Of a stretch of 64,000 bases of DNA, positions 20,714-29,765 are shown in pieces. Numbering within the stretch: position 1 is the stretch's first letter; every line of letters starts with the position of its first letter. The translations under genes were made by a program, and so were the position numbers. Below the pieces are notes generated by a model. It searched no databases, had not been told where the DNA came from, and saw nothing but the letters and a program-made list of their open reading frames with translations. Source of the DNA: Palsa-504 sp963767565 (GTDB taxonomy: Bacteria; Actinomycetota; Actinomycetes; Streptosporangiales; Streptosporangiaceae); NCBI GenBank assembly GCA_963767565.1, contig CAVYEG010000004.1:124001-188000 (forward strand). Direction: 5' to 3'.

Positions 20714-22000
20714 CTATAGCGCGGCCGCGGCGGCCCGGGCGGCGGCGGGCAGGGCGGCGGCGATGCGCGAGATGGCCGCGTCGTCGTGCGCGGCCGAGAC
20801 GAACCAGGCCTCGTACGGCGACGGCGGCAGGTACACGCCGCCGTCCAGCATGGCACCGAAGAACGCTGCGTACGCGGCGGGCGCCTGGTCCCGGGCGTCG
20901 GCGAATGAGCGCACCGGCGCCGAACGGCCCAGGAACACCGAGAACAGGCTGCCCGCCTCGGACAGCCAGAACGGCACCCCGGCCTCGGTCAGCGCCTCGG
21001 CGGCCAGCTTGGCCACGGCCGCCGCGGCGGCATCCACCGCCGCGTACACCTCCGCCGTGCAGGCCCGCAGGGTGGCCAGCCCGGCCGCCACCGCGAGCGG
21101 GTTACCCGACAGCGTGCCCGCCTGGTAGACCGGCCCGGCCGGGGCCAGCCGGGACATGATCTCGGCCCGCCCGCCGAACGCCGCGGCGGGCAGCCCGCCG
21201 CCCATCACCTTGCCGAACGTGACCAGGTCCCCGGCCACGCCGTCGACCCCGTACCAGCCGGACGCGGTGACCCGGAAGCCGGTCAGCACCTCGTCCATGA
21301 TCAGCAGCGCCCCGGCCTCCCGGCAGGCGGCCGCCAGCTGGGCGTTGAACCCGGGCGCGGGCGGCACCACGCCCATGTTGGCCGGGCAGGCCTCGGTGAT
21401 CACGCAGGCGATCTGCTCGCCGCGGGCGGCGAACGCCGCGGCCAGGGCGCCGGGGTCGTTGTAGGGCAGGACCAGGGTGTCGCCGGCCGCCGCGCCGGTC
21501 ACGCCGGGCGAGTCGGGCAGCCCGAACGTGGCCACGCCCGAGCCGGCCGCGGCCAGCAGCGCGTCGACGTGCCCGTGGTAGCAGCCGGAGAACTTGACCA
21601 CCAGCGGCCGGCCGGTGAACCCGCGGGCCAGCCGGACCGCGGACATGGTGGCCTCGGTGCCCGAGTTGACCAGCCGGACCTGCTCAACCGGGGCGCGGGC
21701 CACGAGCTCCTCGGCCAGCGCCACCTCGCCCGGCGTGGCGGTGCCGAACGACGTGCCCTGGGTCACGGCGGCGGACACCGCGGCCACCACCGGCGGGAAC
21801 GCGTGCCCCAGGATCATCGGCCCCCACGAGCAGACCAGGTCCACGTACTCGCGGCCGTCCGCGTCGGTCAGGTAGGGCCCCGCGCCCTGGACCATGAACC
21901 GCGGCACGCCGCCGACCGCGCCGAACGCCCGGACCGGCGAGTTCACCCCGCCCGGGGTCACCTGCTGGGCCCGGGCGAACAGCGACTCGCTCCGCGTCAC
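20714..22000 (-). CDS. hemL: Glutamate-1-semialdehyde 2,1-aminomutase
   Basis: 428 residues. It converts glutamate-1-semialdehyde to 5-aminolevulinate, the second C5-pathway step after HemA (26411-27808). Conserved features: SLFARAQQVTPGGVNSPVRAF, NSGTEATMSAVRLARG, MDEVLTGFR, and TFGKVMGGGLPAAAFGG with the PLP lysine. The start GTG 22000 overlaps the upstream prim-pol stop by four bases (GTGA). This is the true hemL, unlike the related enzyme at 1637-2995. It is not in the rex-hem operon but lies about 0.8 kb from hemB on the same strand. Confidence 0.95.
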   Translation of the reverse strand: MTRSESLFARAQQVTPGGVNSPVRAFGAVGGVPRFMVQGAGPYLTDADGREYVDLVCSWGPMILGHAFPPVVAAVSAAVTQGTSFGTATPGEVALAEELVARAPVEQVRLVNSGTEATMSAVRLARGFTGRPLVVKFSGCYHGHVDALLAAAGSGVATFGLPDSPGVTGAAAGDTLVLPYNDPGALAAAFAARGEQIACVITEACPANMGVVPPAPGFNAQLAAACREAGALLIMDEVLTGFRVTASGWYGVDGVAGDLVTFGKVMGGGLPAAAFGGRAEIMSRLAPAGPVYQAGTLSGNPLAVAAGLATLRACTAEVYAAVDAAAAAVAKLAAEALTEAGVPFWLSEAGSLFSVFLGRSAPVRSFADARDQAPAAYAAFFGAMLDGGVYLPPSPYEAWFVSAAHDDAAISRIAAALPAAARAAAAAL

Positions 22001-22686
22001 GGTGCCTCTAAACACAGGGCCTCGCAGGCGTCGACCAGGTACTCGAGCAGCCGCAGCGCGTCGGGCAGGGCGTGCTCCCGCGGCGAGCGCAGCCAGCGGG
22101 CGGTCAGCCCCGGCCCGCACGCCGACGGCGGGGCCAGCACGTAGCTGTCCCGGCAGTGCCAGCGCAGGCCGGGCGTGACGCTCGCCGGCTCGCTGTCCAG
22201 GCCGCAGGACCACCATTCGTCCTCGTCGGCGGGCGAGCCCCTGGTCACCACGAAGAACAGCATCCGGTCCTGGCCCAGGGCGGCCACCGGGCCGACCGCG
22301 GCGCGGGCCGCCTCCAGCCGGGCCAGCGCGGTCGCGCCGGCCTCCGCGGGCACGTCGAGCACATCAAAAACCCGGCCGGTGACGAGTATGACGCTCGCCT
22401 CGGGCCGGGTTTCCCACCACGTCGCGATGATGCTGGTGTCTACGGTGGCCTGCATCTGCCAGGTGGGCGAGGCCGGGTGCGCGCCCGGCGCCGGGCAGCC
22501 CACCCGGTCGCAGGAGCAGGCCCGGCCGGCATCGGCCGACCCGCGGCTGGTGCGGTAGGGGTGCGCGCCCAGGCACACCGGCCAGCCCAGGGACGCATAC
22601 TGCGCCGCCACGATCCCGAGCGGCAGCTGACGCTCCGCCGCCCGGCCGCGGCTCCGTCCGTTACGGCGCCGCGCTACTTCGACCAT
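21997..22686 (-). CDS. Prim-pol domain (bifunctional primase/polymerase N-terminal-like) protein
   Basis: 229 residues resembling the N-terminal prim-pol domain: AAQYASLGWPVCLGAHP, a cysteine-rich CSCDRVGCPAPGAHPASP loop, WWETRPEASVILVTGRVFDVLDVP with the acidic metal-site position, and WHCRDSYVLAPPS near the end. No helicase or primase C-terminal domain follows. Stand-alone proteins like this occur next to hemL in Streptomyces; whether they have polymerase activity is unknown. The start ATG 22686 has GGGAAGG upstream. The 4-base overlap with hemL implies translational coupling. Confidence 0.72.
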   Translation of the reverse strand: MVEVARRRNGRSRGRAAERQLPLGIVAAQYASLGWPVCLGAHPYRTSRGSADAGRACSCDRVGCPAPGAHPASPTWQMQATVDTSIIATWWETRPEASVILVTGRVFDVLDVPAEAGATALARLEAARAAVGPVAALGQDRMLFFVVTRGSPADEDEWWSCGLDSEPASVTPGLRWHCRDSYVLAPPSACGPGLTARWLRSPREHALPDALRLLEYLVDACEALCLEAP

Positions 22687-22810
22687 CGGAGGCCTTCCCT
22701 GGTTGTGTGCCGATTACGTGTTGTAGGACTTAAACCACGTTCCGTTCGGACCATTAAACTACGCAGGCAGGCCGGTACGGTTACGTTTTGCACACATGTT
22801 GCCCGCGAAT

Positions 22811-23797
22811 TTACCGTTGCAGCCAGCGCGCCACCTCAGCCGCCCAGTAGGTGAAGATGATGCCGGCGCCCGCCCGGCGGATGCCGGTCAGGGTCTCCCT
22901 GATGGCCCGGTCCCGGTCCAGCCAGCCGCAGGCGGCCGCCGCCTCGACCATGGCGAACTCGCCGCTGACCTGGTAGGCCGCCACCGGTACCGGCACGGAT
23001 TCGGCCACCCGCCTGATCACGTCCAGGTAGGCCAGGGCCGGCTTGACCAGGACCAGGTCGGCGCCCTCGGCCACGTCAAGCGCGGCCTCGCGCAGCGCCT
23101 CGGCCGCGTTGGCCGGGTCCTGCTGGTGGCTGGCCCGGTCGCCGAACTTCGGCGCGCCCTCGGCGGCCTCGCGGAACGGCCCGTAGAAGGCCGAGGCGTA
23201 CTTGACCGCGTAGGCGCAGATGCCGGTCTCGCCGTGCCCGGCCGCGTCCAGCGCGGCGCGGATCGCGGCCACCTGGCCGTCCATCATGCCGCTCGGCGCG
23301 ACCAGGTGCGCGCCCGCTTCGGCCTGGGCCACCGCCACGCAGGCGTAACGGTCCAGGGTGGCATCGTTGGCCACGTCACCTTCGGCGCTGAGCAGCCCGC
23401 AGTGCCCGTGGTCGGTGTACTCGCACAGGCACAGGTCGGCCAGGATGACGCAGGCGTCGCCGACCTCGGCCCGCAGGTCGGCCAGCGCGACCTGGGAGAT
23501 GCCGGCCGGGTCATCGGCCGCCGAGCCGCGCCCGTCCTTGGCCGCGGGCACGCCGAACACGATCAGCCCGCCGACGCCCGCGGCGGCCGCCTCGGCGGCC
23601 GCCTTGCGCAGGCTGTCCCTGGTGTGCTGGACCACGCCGGGCATCGAGGAGATGGGCTGCGGCTCGTCCAGGCCTTCCTTGATGAACACGGGCAGCACCA
23701 GGTCGCTGGGGTCCAGCGAGGTCTCGGCCACCAGCCGCCGCAGGGCCGGCGTGCGGCGCAGCCGCCGCGGCCGGACCACGGGGTATCCAGCGTTCAT
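22811..23797 (-). CDS. hemB: Delta-aminolevulinic acid dehydratase (porphobilinogen synthase)
   Basis: 328 residues. It condenses two 5-aminolevulinates to porphobilinogen. Signature VKYASAFYGPFR has the first active-site lysine (about 200), and LVKPALAYLD the Schiff-base lysine (about 250). DLCLCEYTDHGHCG supplies zinc-type cysteines, so this is probably a Zn-dependent form. ATG 23797 overlaps the hemD stop by four bases. Last gene of rex-hemA-hemC-hemD-hemB. Confidence 0.95.
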   Translation of the reverse strand: MNAGYPVVRPRRLRRTPALRRLVAETSLDPSDLVLPVFIKEGLDEPQPISSMPGVVQHTRDSLRKAAAEAAAAGVGGLIVFGVPAAKDGRGSAADDPAGISQVALADLRAEVGDACVILADLCLCEYTDHGHCGLLSAEGDVANDATLDRYACVAVAQAEAGAHLVAPSGMMDGQVAAIRAALDAAGHGETGICAYAVKYASAFYGPFREAAEGAPKFGDRASHQQDPANAAEALREAALDVAEGADLVLVKPALAYLDVIRRVAESVPVPVAAYQVSGEFAMVEAAAACGWLDRDRAIRETLTGIRRAGAGIIFTYWAAEVARWLQR

Positions 23798-25473
23798 GCT
23801 GCCTCTCTCGCGTCGGCTAAGCGCAGTGTCTGTAAACGCAGTGTCTGTAAGCGCAGTGTCTGTAAGCGCAGGCGGCGCCGGGCGCCGCGGCGGCGCTCGG
23901 AGGGCTTGCGGAGGGGTTCTCCTGCTTGTTCGGCCGCGGCCCGCAGGTCCGCGCCGTAGGTGGCCATCGCGTCGACCAGGGCGGCCAGCGACGGCTGGGG
24001 GGCCATGACGTCCACCCGCAGGCCGAACTCGGCCGCGGTCTTGGCCGTCTGCGGGCCGATGACGCCGATCACGGTGACCGCGTGCGGCTTGCCCGCGATG
24101 CCGACCAGGTTCCTGACCGTGGACGACGAGGTGAACAGCACGGCGTCGAAGCCGCCGCCCTTGATCGCCTCGCGGACCGGGGCGGGCGGCGGGGCCGCGC
24201 GCACCGTCCGGTAGGCGGTGACGTCCTCGGCCTCCCAGCCCAGGTCGATCAGCCGGGCCAGCAGCGTCTCGGTGGCGATGTCGGCCCGCGGCAGCAGCAC
24301 CCGGTTGATCGGGTCGAGCAGGTCGTCATAGGGCGGCCAGGCCGCGGCCAGGCCCTCCGCCGACTGGTCGGTGTCCGGCACCAGGTCGGGCCGGATGCCG
24401 AAGTCCAGCAGCGCGGCCGAGGTCGCGTCGCCCACCGCCGCCACCTTGACCCCGGCGAAGGCCCGGGCGTCCAGGCCGTACTCCTCGAACCGCTCCCGCA
24501 CCGCGCGGACCGCGTTGACCGAGGTGAACGCGACCCACTGGTACCGGCCGGTGACCAGGCCCTTGACCGCCCGCTCCATCTGCTGCGGGGTGCGCGGCGG
24601 CTCGACCGCGATGGTCGGGACCTCCTCGGGCACCGCGCCGTACTCGCGCAGCCGCTGGGACACCACGGCGGCCTGCTCCTTGGTCCGCGGCACCAGCACC
24701 CGCCAGCCGAACAGCGGCTTGGTCTCGAACCAGGACAGCTGGCTCCGCGCCGCCGCCGCGTCGCCGACCACGGCGATGGCCGGGCCCCGGGTGTTGGCCA
24801 GGGAGATGCCGGCCGCCTTGAGGTCGGGCCCGATCCGGCCCAGCGTGGTGACCACGGTCTGCTGGGCGCTGGTGGTGCCGTCCCAGGTGATGGCGAACGG
24901 GGTGGCTTCCGGCCAGCCCGCCGCGACCAGCATCTTGCCCAGTTCGGCCGGGGCCGCGTCGGCGCCGAGCACGACCAGCGTGGCCGGGCTGTAGGCCACC
25001 CGGCTGATGTCGGCGGCGTGCACCACGCGCAGCTCGGCGTTCGGCTCGCTGGCCAGCGGGATGCCCGCGTAGGCGGGCACCGCGGTGACCAGCGGCACGC
25101 CGGGGACGATCTCGAACCTGACGCCGGACTGGGCGCACTCGGTGGCCTCGGCGGTCCCGCCGCCCAGCAGCGGGTCCCCGCCGAACAGCCGGACGGCCAG
25201 CTCGCCGTCCTGCGCGGCCTGCACGAGCAGCGCGGCGGTGCCGGCCGGGTCGGCGGGCTCGGCCAGCCGGGCCCCGGAGTTCATGTGGCGGCGGGCCAGC
25301 TCGGCGTGGGCGGCATCGGCCACCACCAGGCCGGCCTGGCCGAGCAGTTCGGCGGCGCGCAGCGTCAGCAGGCTCTCGTCACCCGGGCCGGCGCCGACCA
25401 GGGCGACCCAGCCCGCGCGCGGTGGCGGCTCGGTCTGGCTCACTGGCTGGCCTGAGTCCTGGATAACGCTCAC
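23794..25473 (-). CDS. hemD: Uroporphyrinogen-III synthase / C-methyltransferase fusion
   Basis: 559 residues. Residues 20-250 form a SAM-dependent tetrapyrrole methylase-like domain (LVGAGPGDESLLTLRAAELL; FGGDPLLGG; VPGVPLVTAVPAYAGIPL). Residues 265-510 form uroporphyrinogen-III synthase (GWRVLVPRTKEQA; TSVNAVRAV; FTSSSTVRNLVG). The methylase motifs diverge somewhat from CobA, so methylation activity is less certain than cyclisation. The C-terminus carries an unusual LRLQT triplication from the tandem repeat at 23821-23870. It overlaps hemB and hemC by four bases each. HemD makes uroporphyrinogen III from the HemC product. Confidence 0.92.
   Translation of the reverse strand: MSVIQDSGQPVSQTEPPPRAGWVALVGAGPGDESLLTLRAAELLGQAGLVVADAAHAELARRHMNSGARLAEPADPAGTAALLVQAAQDGELAVRLFGGDPLLGGGTAEATECAQSGVRFEIVPGVPLVTAVPAYAGIPLASEPNAELRVVHAADISRVAYSPATLVVLGADAAPAELGKMLVAAGWPEATPFAITWDGTTSAQQTVVTTLGRIGPDLKAAGISLANTRGPAIAVVGDAAAARSQLSWFETKPLFGWRVLVPRTKEQAAVVSQRLREYGAVPEEVPTIAVEPPRTPQQMERAVKGLVTGRYQWVAFTSVNAVRAVRERFEEYGLDARAFAGVKVAAVGDATSAALLDFGIRPDLVPDTDQSAEGLAAAWPPYDDLLDPINRVLLPRADIATETLLARLIDLGWEAEDVTAYRTVRAAPPPAPVREAIKGGGFDAVLFTSSSTVRNLVGIAGKPHAVTVIGVIGPQTAKTAAEFGLRVDVMAPQPSLAALVDAMATYGADLRAAAEQAGEPLRKPSERRRGARRRLRLQTLRLQTLRLQTLRLADAREAA
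23821..23870 (-). repeat. 15-base tandem repeat at the 3' end of hemD
   Basis: GCGCAGTGTCTGTAA occurs three times head-to-tail (middle copy with one change) plus a five-base remainder. On the coding strand it encodes LRLQT units close to the hemD stop, so it only lengthens the protein tail. Confidence 0.9.
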
Positions 25474-26414
25474 TGCGCATCATCCCCGCTGCTAGTCGGT
25501 GCCTGCGGCACGCTGATGAGATCGGAGGCCCCCAAGCTGAGCAGCTCGGCCGCGAGGTCCCGGCCCAGCGCGCTGGCGCCGGCCAGGGCCGCGGTGCCGT
25601 GGGCGCGCAGCGCGCGGGCGCCGTCGGCGCTCAGCGCGGCGGCCTGCATCCGCAGCTGGCCGCGGCCGGCCGCGTAGGCGCCGACCGGCGCGCTGCAGCC
25701 GGCCTGCAGAGTCTCGAGCAGGCTCCGTTCGGCCACCGCGGCGGCCATGCTGGCCTCGTCGCTGATCGTGGCCAGCAGCGCGATCAGCTCGTGGTCGCCG
25801 TCGCGGCACTCGACGGCCAGGGCGCCCTGGCCGGGGGCGGGCAGCATCTCGTCCGGCTCGAAGACCTGGGTGACCGCGGCCAGGTGGCCGATCCGGGCCA
25901 GGCCGGCGTAGGCCAGCACCACCGCGTCCAGCTCGCCGTCGGATACCTTGGCCAGCCGGGTGCCCGCGTTCCCGCGGATGGGCACGCAGCGCAGGTCGGC
26001 ACGCAGCCCGAGCAGCTGCGCGGCCCGGCGCGCCGATCCGGTGCCGATGCGCGCTCCGGCGGGCAGGTCGGCCAGCTTGGCGCCGTCCCGCGCGATCAGC
26101 GCGTCTCTGGGGTCGTCCCGGACCGGGACCGCGGCCAGCCGCAGGCCCGCGGCGGGCCCGGCGGGCAGGTCCTTGGCCGAGTGGACGGCCAGGTCGGCCT
26201 GGCCGGCGCACACGGCCTCGCGCAGCGCGCTGACGAAGATGCCGGTGCCGCCGATCTGGGTGATCTGGCCCTGGTTCACGTCGCCCAGCGTGGTCACGCC
26301 GACGATCTCGACCAGGCGGCCGGTCCGCTTGGTGATCAGGTCGGCGACCCCGCTGGACTGCACGATGGCCATCGGGCTCCGGCGGCTGCCGAGCCGTAGC
26401 GTCCGCTGCTTCAC
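25470..26414 (-). CDS. hemC: Hydroxymethylbilane synthase (porphobilinogen deaminase)
   Basis: 314 residues. It polymerises four porphobilinogens to hydroxymethylbilane. Motifs: RLGSRRSPMAIVQS, HSAKDLP with substrate-binding residues, GTGSARRAAQL, and LQAGCSAPVGA with the cysteine (about 240) that carries the dipyrromethane cofactor. ATG 26414 overlaps the hemA stop by four bases and its TGA overlaps the hemD start, so the operon is tightly coupled. Confidence 0.95.
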   Translation of the reverse strand: MKQRTLRLGSRRSPMAIVQSSGVADLITKRTGRLVEIVGVTTLGDVNQGQITQIGGTGIFVSALREAVCAGQADLAVHSAKDLPAGPAAGLRLAAVPVRDDPRDALIARDGAKLADLPAGARIGTGSARRAAQLLGLRADLRCVPIRGNAGTRLAKVSDGELDAVVLAYAGLARIGHLAAVTQVFEPDEMLPAPGQGALAVECRDGDHELIALLATISDEASMAAAVAERSLLETLQAGCSAPVGAYAAGRGQLRMQAAALSADGARALRAHGTAALAGASALGRDLAAELLSLGASDLISVPQAPTSSGDDAQ

Positions 26415-27808
26415 CGCTGCACCTCCTCGCCCGCTCGCGTCGGTTGCTGATCGCCGTGCGCTTCCTGCTCCGGGGCGGCACGGGTGACCGCCTCGACCGC
26501 GCGCGGGTCAAGATCGAACAGAACTCGCAGCGCCGCGGCGTATTCCTCGCCCCCCGGCGAACCAGCGAGTTCCTTGACCCGTACCGTCGGCGCGTGCAAT
26601 AGCTTGTCTACCACCCGGCGCACCGTGGCGGCTATTTCATCTAGCGCATGACCGCTCAGACCGTCTCCGCTGAGCCTGCTGGCCAGCCGGGTCAGCTCGG
26701 CGTCCACCACGGTGGCCGCCATGGCCCGCAGCGCGACCACGGTCGGGGCGACCCGGGCGGCGTCGACCGCGGACCGGTAGGCGGCCAGTTCGGCCTCGCA
26801 GATGGCCAGCACGGCGGCCAGGTCGGCGTCCCGGGCCGCGGTGGCGTGCCCGCCCAGCTGGTCAAGACCGATCACGGTCACGCCCGGCAGGCCGGCGACT
26901 TCCGGCTCGACGTCCCGCGGCAGGGCCAGGTCGACCAGGATCAGCGGCCGGTCCCGGCCGGCGGTGGCCGCGGCGACCTGGGCGCGGGTGATGACGTGGC
27001 CGGCCGCGCCGGTGCAGGACACCACGATGTCGGCCGCGGCCAGGGCGGCGGCCAGGCCGGCCAGGTCGGTCACGTCGGTCACCTCGGCGCCGACGTGAGC
27101 GGCGAGCCGTTCGGCGTGAGTGCGGGTCCGGTTGGCCACGGCGATGCGGGCCGCGCCGGCCCGGCGGGCCGTGGCGGCGGCCAGTGCGCTCATCGAGCCC
27201 GCGCCGACCACGAGCACGTCACGCCCGGCTAGCTGGTGGTCTGTGGCGGCGGCCTCGGGGGCGGCGGCCTCGCCGGCCAGGCTGGCCGCGGCGAGCCCGA
27301 GGGCCACGCTGACCAGGCTCTGGCCGGCCTGGTCGATGCCGGTCTCGGCCCGGGCCCGCTTGCCGGCCCGCAGCGCGACCCGGCCCAGGTCGCCCAGGAC
27401 CCGGCCCACCGTGCCGTGCTCCTCGCCCAGCTTGAGCGCGGCCCGGACCTGGCCCAGGATCTGGCCCTCGCCGACCACCATGGAATCCAGGCCGCAGGCC
27501 ACCGCGAGCAGGTGGCTGACCGCCCGCTCCTCGTAGTGCACGTACAGGTGCGGGGTCAGCTCCCGGGCCGGCACCCCGCAGTGCCTGGCGAGCAGCTCGC
27601 AGACGGCGGTCACGCCGGCGTGGAACCGGTCCACCTCGGCGTAGACCTCGACCCGGTGGCAGGTCGAGACGATGAACGTCTCGGCCACGGACTCGGCGAG
27701 AGTGACGTCGCGCAGCAGCTTGACCAGCGTGTCCCCGCTGACCGCGGCCTGCTCCAGGATCGCCACCGGCGCGCTGGAGTGGCTGAGGCCGACCACCAGC
27801 ACGCTCAC
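26411..27808 (-). CDS. hemA: Glutamyl-tRNA reductase
   Basis: 465 residues. NADPH-dependent reduction of glutamyl-tRNA to glutamate-1-semialdehyde, the committed step of the C5 pathway. FIVSTCHRVEVY has the catalytic Cys 50, GEGQILGQVR the hinge motif, and VLVVGAGSMSALAA the NADP-binding loop. The family consensus STCNR is STCHR here. The start is GTG 27808, 12 bases after the rex stop. Control by Rex links haem synthesis to the redox state. Confidence 0.94.
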   Translation of the reverse strand: MSVLVVGLSHSSAPVAILEQAAVSGDTLVKLLRDVTLAESVAETFIVSTCHRVEVYAEVDRFHAGVTAVCELLARHCGVPARELTPHLYVHYEERAVSHLLAVACGLDSMVVGEGQILGQVRAALKLGEEHGTVGRVLGDLGRVALRAGKRARAETGIDQAGQSLVSVALGLAAASLAGEAAAPEAAATDHQLAGRDVLVVGAGSMSALAAATARRAGAARIAVANRTRTHAERLAAHVGAEVTDVTDLAGLAAALAAADIVVSCTGAAGHVITRAQVAAATAGRDRPLILVDLALPRDVEPEVAGLPGVTVIGLDQLGGHATAARDADLAAVLAICEAELAAYRSAVDAARVAPTVVALRAMAATVVDAELTRLASRLSGDGLSGHALDEIAATVRRVVDKLLHAPTVRVKELAGSPGGEEYAAALRVLFDLDPRAVEAVTRAAPEQEAHGDQQPTRAGEEVQR

Positions 27809-27820
27809 CAGCCCACGCCC

Positions 27821-28534
27821 CTAGGCCTGCGCCGCGAGTTGCGCGCCGGCGAGTTCGCCGCCCGGCCGGGCCGCCGACCTGCGCTGCGCGTGGAAGGCCA
27901 GGATCTGCAGCTCGATGGACAGGTCGACCTTCCGCACGTCCACCCCGTCCGGGACGGTGAGCACCACCGGCGCGAAGTTCAAGATGCTGGTCACGCCGGC
28001 CGACACCAGCCGGTCGCAGACCACCTGCGCGGAGGAGGCCGGGGCGGCGATCACGCCGATGGCCACCTTGTGCCTGGTCACCAGGGCCTCGAGCTCGTCC
28101 ACGTGACGGACGGTCAGCCGCGCGATCTTGCTGCCCACGATGGCAGGGTCGCTGTCCAGCATGGCCGCGATGGTGAAGCCGCGGGAGACGAAGCCGCCGT
28201 AGTTGGCCAGCGCCCGGCCCAGGTTGCCCGCGCCGACGATGACCACCGGCCAGTCCTGGGTCAGGCCCAGGGTCCTGGACACCTGGTAGACGAGGTAGTC
28301 GATGTCGTAGCCGACTCCCCGGATTCCGTAGGATCCCAGGTGGGACAGGTCCTTGCGCAGCTTGGCCGAGTTGACGCCCGCGGCCGCGGCGAGTTCCTCG
28401 CTGGCCACCGTGCTGATGCCCCGCTCGGCCAGGCCGTACAGGGCCCGCAGGTACACCGGGAGCCGCGCGACGGTAGCCTCGGGTATCCCGGCGGCCTGGC
28501 CGTTGATCTCCGGCGGCATCGCGTTCGTCTGCAT
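27821..28534 (-). CDS. rex: Redox-sensing transcriptional repressor Rex
   Basis: 237 residues. The N-terminal winged helix (PEATVARLPVYLRAL; VNSAKLRKDLSHLGSYG) is followed by a Rossmann fold (VVIVGAGNLGRALANY) that reads NADH/NAD+. Rex leaves its operators when NADH rises. I start at ATG 28534 because the frame further upstream (to 28699) lacks homology and would run through a Rex operator. CAGGGAG precedes the start region. First gene of rex-hemACDB; autoregulation through the site at 28692-28709 is likely. Confidence 0.95.
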   Translation of the reverse strand: MQTNAMPPEINGQAAGIPEATVARLPVYLRALYGLAERGISTVASEELAAAAGVNSAKLRKDLSHLGSYGIRGVGYDIDYLVYQVSRTLGLTQDWPVVIVGAGNLGRALANYGGFVSRGFTIAAMLDSDPAIVGSKIARLTVRHVDELEALVTRHKVAIGVIAAPASSAQVVCDRLVSAGVTSILNFAPVVLTVPDGVDVRKVDLSIELQILAFHAQRRSAARPGGELAGAQLAAQA

Positions 28535-28691
28535 CGCGGCACTGCTCCCTGAGTTTTCGGGGCTCCCCTGAGCTTTCGGGCTCCTGGGGTCGGCTCCGAG
28601 GTACCGGCTCGGGCTCCTGGGAATGGCGGGGGCGTAGCAGCCTGCCTCAGCCGGCGTCATTCCACGGTATGCCCCCCTCCAAGGTACGCCT

Positions 28692-28709
28692 TTGTGCATG
28701 GCTTCACAA
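28692..28709. promoter_or_regulatory. Rex operator (ROP)
   Basis: TTGTGCATGGCTTCACAA is an 18-base palindrome matching the Streptomyces Rex consensus TTGTGAAN4TTCACAA except for one base in the left arm. It lies about 160 bases upstream of the rex start and just behind the glutaredoxin-like gene, where the promoter of rex-hemACDB is expected. This implies negative autoregulation and NADH-responsive haem synthesis. Confidence 0.85.
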
Positions 28710-28733
28710 AGTCGCCGGTCGGGGCCCCCGGGT

Positions 28734-29000
28734 TCAGCAGGGCCGGCCCAGCGCGGCCCGCAGCCGGTCCTCGCTCACCCGCCAGAAGTCGATCTGCACC
28801 CCGTCGACCAGGGTCACCGGGATCTTGTCCCAGTACTCCCGCAGGTCATCGGGCGAGGCGGTGATGTCGCGCTCGTCCCAGCCCTCGCCCAGCTCGCCGG
28901 CCACCCGCTCGATCGCTTCCCGGGCGTCGTCGCACAGGTGGCAGCCCGGGCGGCTCAGCAGCGTGATCCGGTGCGGGCCGTTCGGCATGTTCGCGCTCAC
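28734..29000 (-). CDS. Glutaredoxin family protein
   Basis: About 88 residues (GTG 29000; ATG 28988 equally possible). ITLLSRPGCHLCDDAREAI has the redox CxxC (CHLC), followed by KIPVTLVDGVQIDFWRVSEDRL with the cis-proline region (IPVT). Members of this DUF836-like group act as small cytoplasmic thiol oxidoreductases of unclear partner. It lies directly upstream of rex, as in Streptomyces, and starts just after the ABM-domain gene. Confidence 0.85.
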   Translation of the reverse strand: MSANMPNGPHRITLLSRPGCHLCDDAREAIERVAGELGEGWDERDITASPDDLREYWDKIPVTLVDGVQIDFWRVSEDRLRAALGRPC

Positions 29001-29003
29001 CTT

Positions 29004-29765
29004 CTAGCTCCCGCCGTAACGGCGGTCGGCCGGCCGCAGCCCGCGGTCCGGCCGCGGCGGCAGCGGCTCCAGCGCCTGCGGCCGTTGCGGCGCGGGGGCG
29101 GTCCGAGTGGGACCGGTCGGCGGCGCGGGGGCGGTGGGCGTGGGACCGGCCTGCATGGGGGCGGCCTGCTGCGGGCTGGGCAGCGGGGCGACCTTGGCCC
29201 ACTTCAGCCGCAGTTCGATGACGTTGGTGGCCAGCACGCAGGCCCGCCGTTCGGCCACGAAGCGCTGCATGTAGGGCTGGTTCTCATGGCGGTCGAAGGC
29301 GGCCCGGTCGGCGTAGATCTCGTAGAAGATCCGCTGCAGGGGCGCGTTGGGCACCAGGTGGATGACGTACACCAGGGTGCCTGGCTCACCGGTCCTGACC
29401 TCCTCGGCAGCCTGCTCGGCCAGCCGGTCGAAGTCGGCGGTCCGGTCCTCGAGCAGGGTGAAGATCAGGATCCGGCCGTACGGCCGGCCCGGCGCGGCGC
29501 CCGGCGCTCCGGCCGGAGCAGCGTCCGGCCCGAAGCCGATCCCCTCGGCCTCGACCGCGGCCGCCGCGGCGGCGGCTGCGGCGCCGGCGGTGACGGTGGC
29601 GGTGGCTGGGCCTGGCGGCGGGGTGAACGCCCGGTCGGCGGTTTCCGGCGGGTACCAGTCCGGCGGCGGAACCGGGGCCGGACCCGGAGCCCACGGTGCC
29701 CGCGGATCACGGAGGTCACGGAGGTCACGCGGATCACGGAGTCCGCCGTCCGGGCTGCCGTTCAT
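29004..29765 (-). CDS. Antibiotic-biosynthesis-monooxygenase (ABM) domain protein with disordered flanks
   Basis: 253 residues from ATG 29765, which overlaps the upstream stop by four bases (ATGA). This overlap decides the start against a longer frame to 29954 that is only repeat sequence. Residues about 1-100 are Pro/Ala/Asp/Arg-rich, including DPRDLRDLRDPR. Residues about 100-185 form the core (RILIFTLLEDRTADFDRLAEQ, RIFYEIYADRAAFDRHENQPYMQRFVAER), typical of ABM/YgiN-like dimeric alpha-beta barrels. The tail is Pro/Thr-rich. Its function is unknown; ABM domains occur in quinol monooxygenases and in haem-degrading enzymes. Confidence 0.7.
   Translation of the reverse strand: MNGSPDGGLRDPRDLRDLRDPRAPWAPGPAPVPPPDWYPPETADRAFTPPPGPATATVTAGAAAAAAAAAVEAEGIGFGPDAAPAGAPGAAPGRPYGRILIFTLLEDRTADFDRLAEQAAEEVRTGEPGTLVYVIHLVPNAPLQRIFYEIYADRAAFDRHENQPYMQRFVAERRACVLATNVIELRLKWAKVAPLPSPQQAAPMQAGPTPTAPAPPTGPTRTAPAPQRPQALEPLPPRPDRGLRPADRRYGGS

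Noticed and set aside
28535..28699. N-terminal extension of Rex
   Set aside because: No homology, and it would extend across the Rex operator; ATG 28534 fits the family length.
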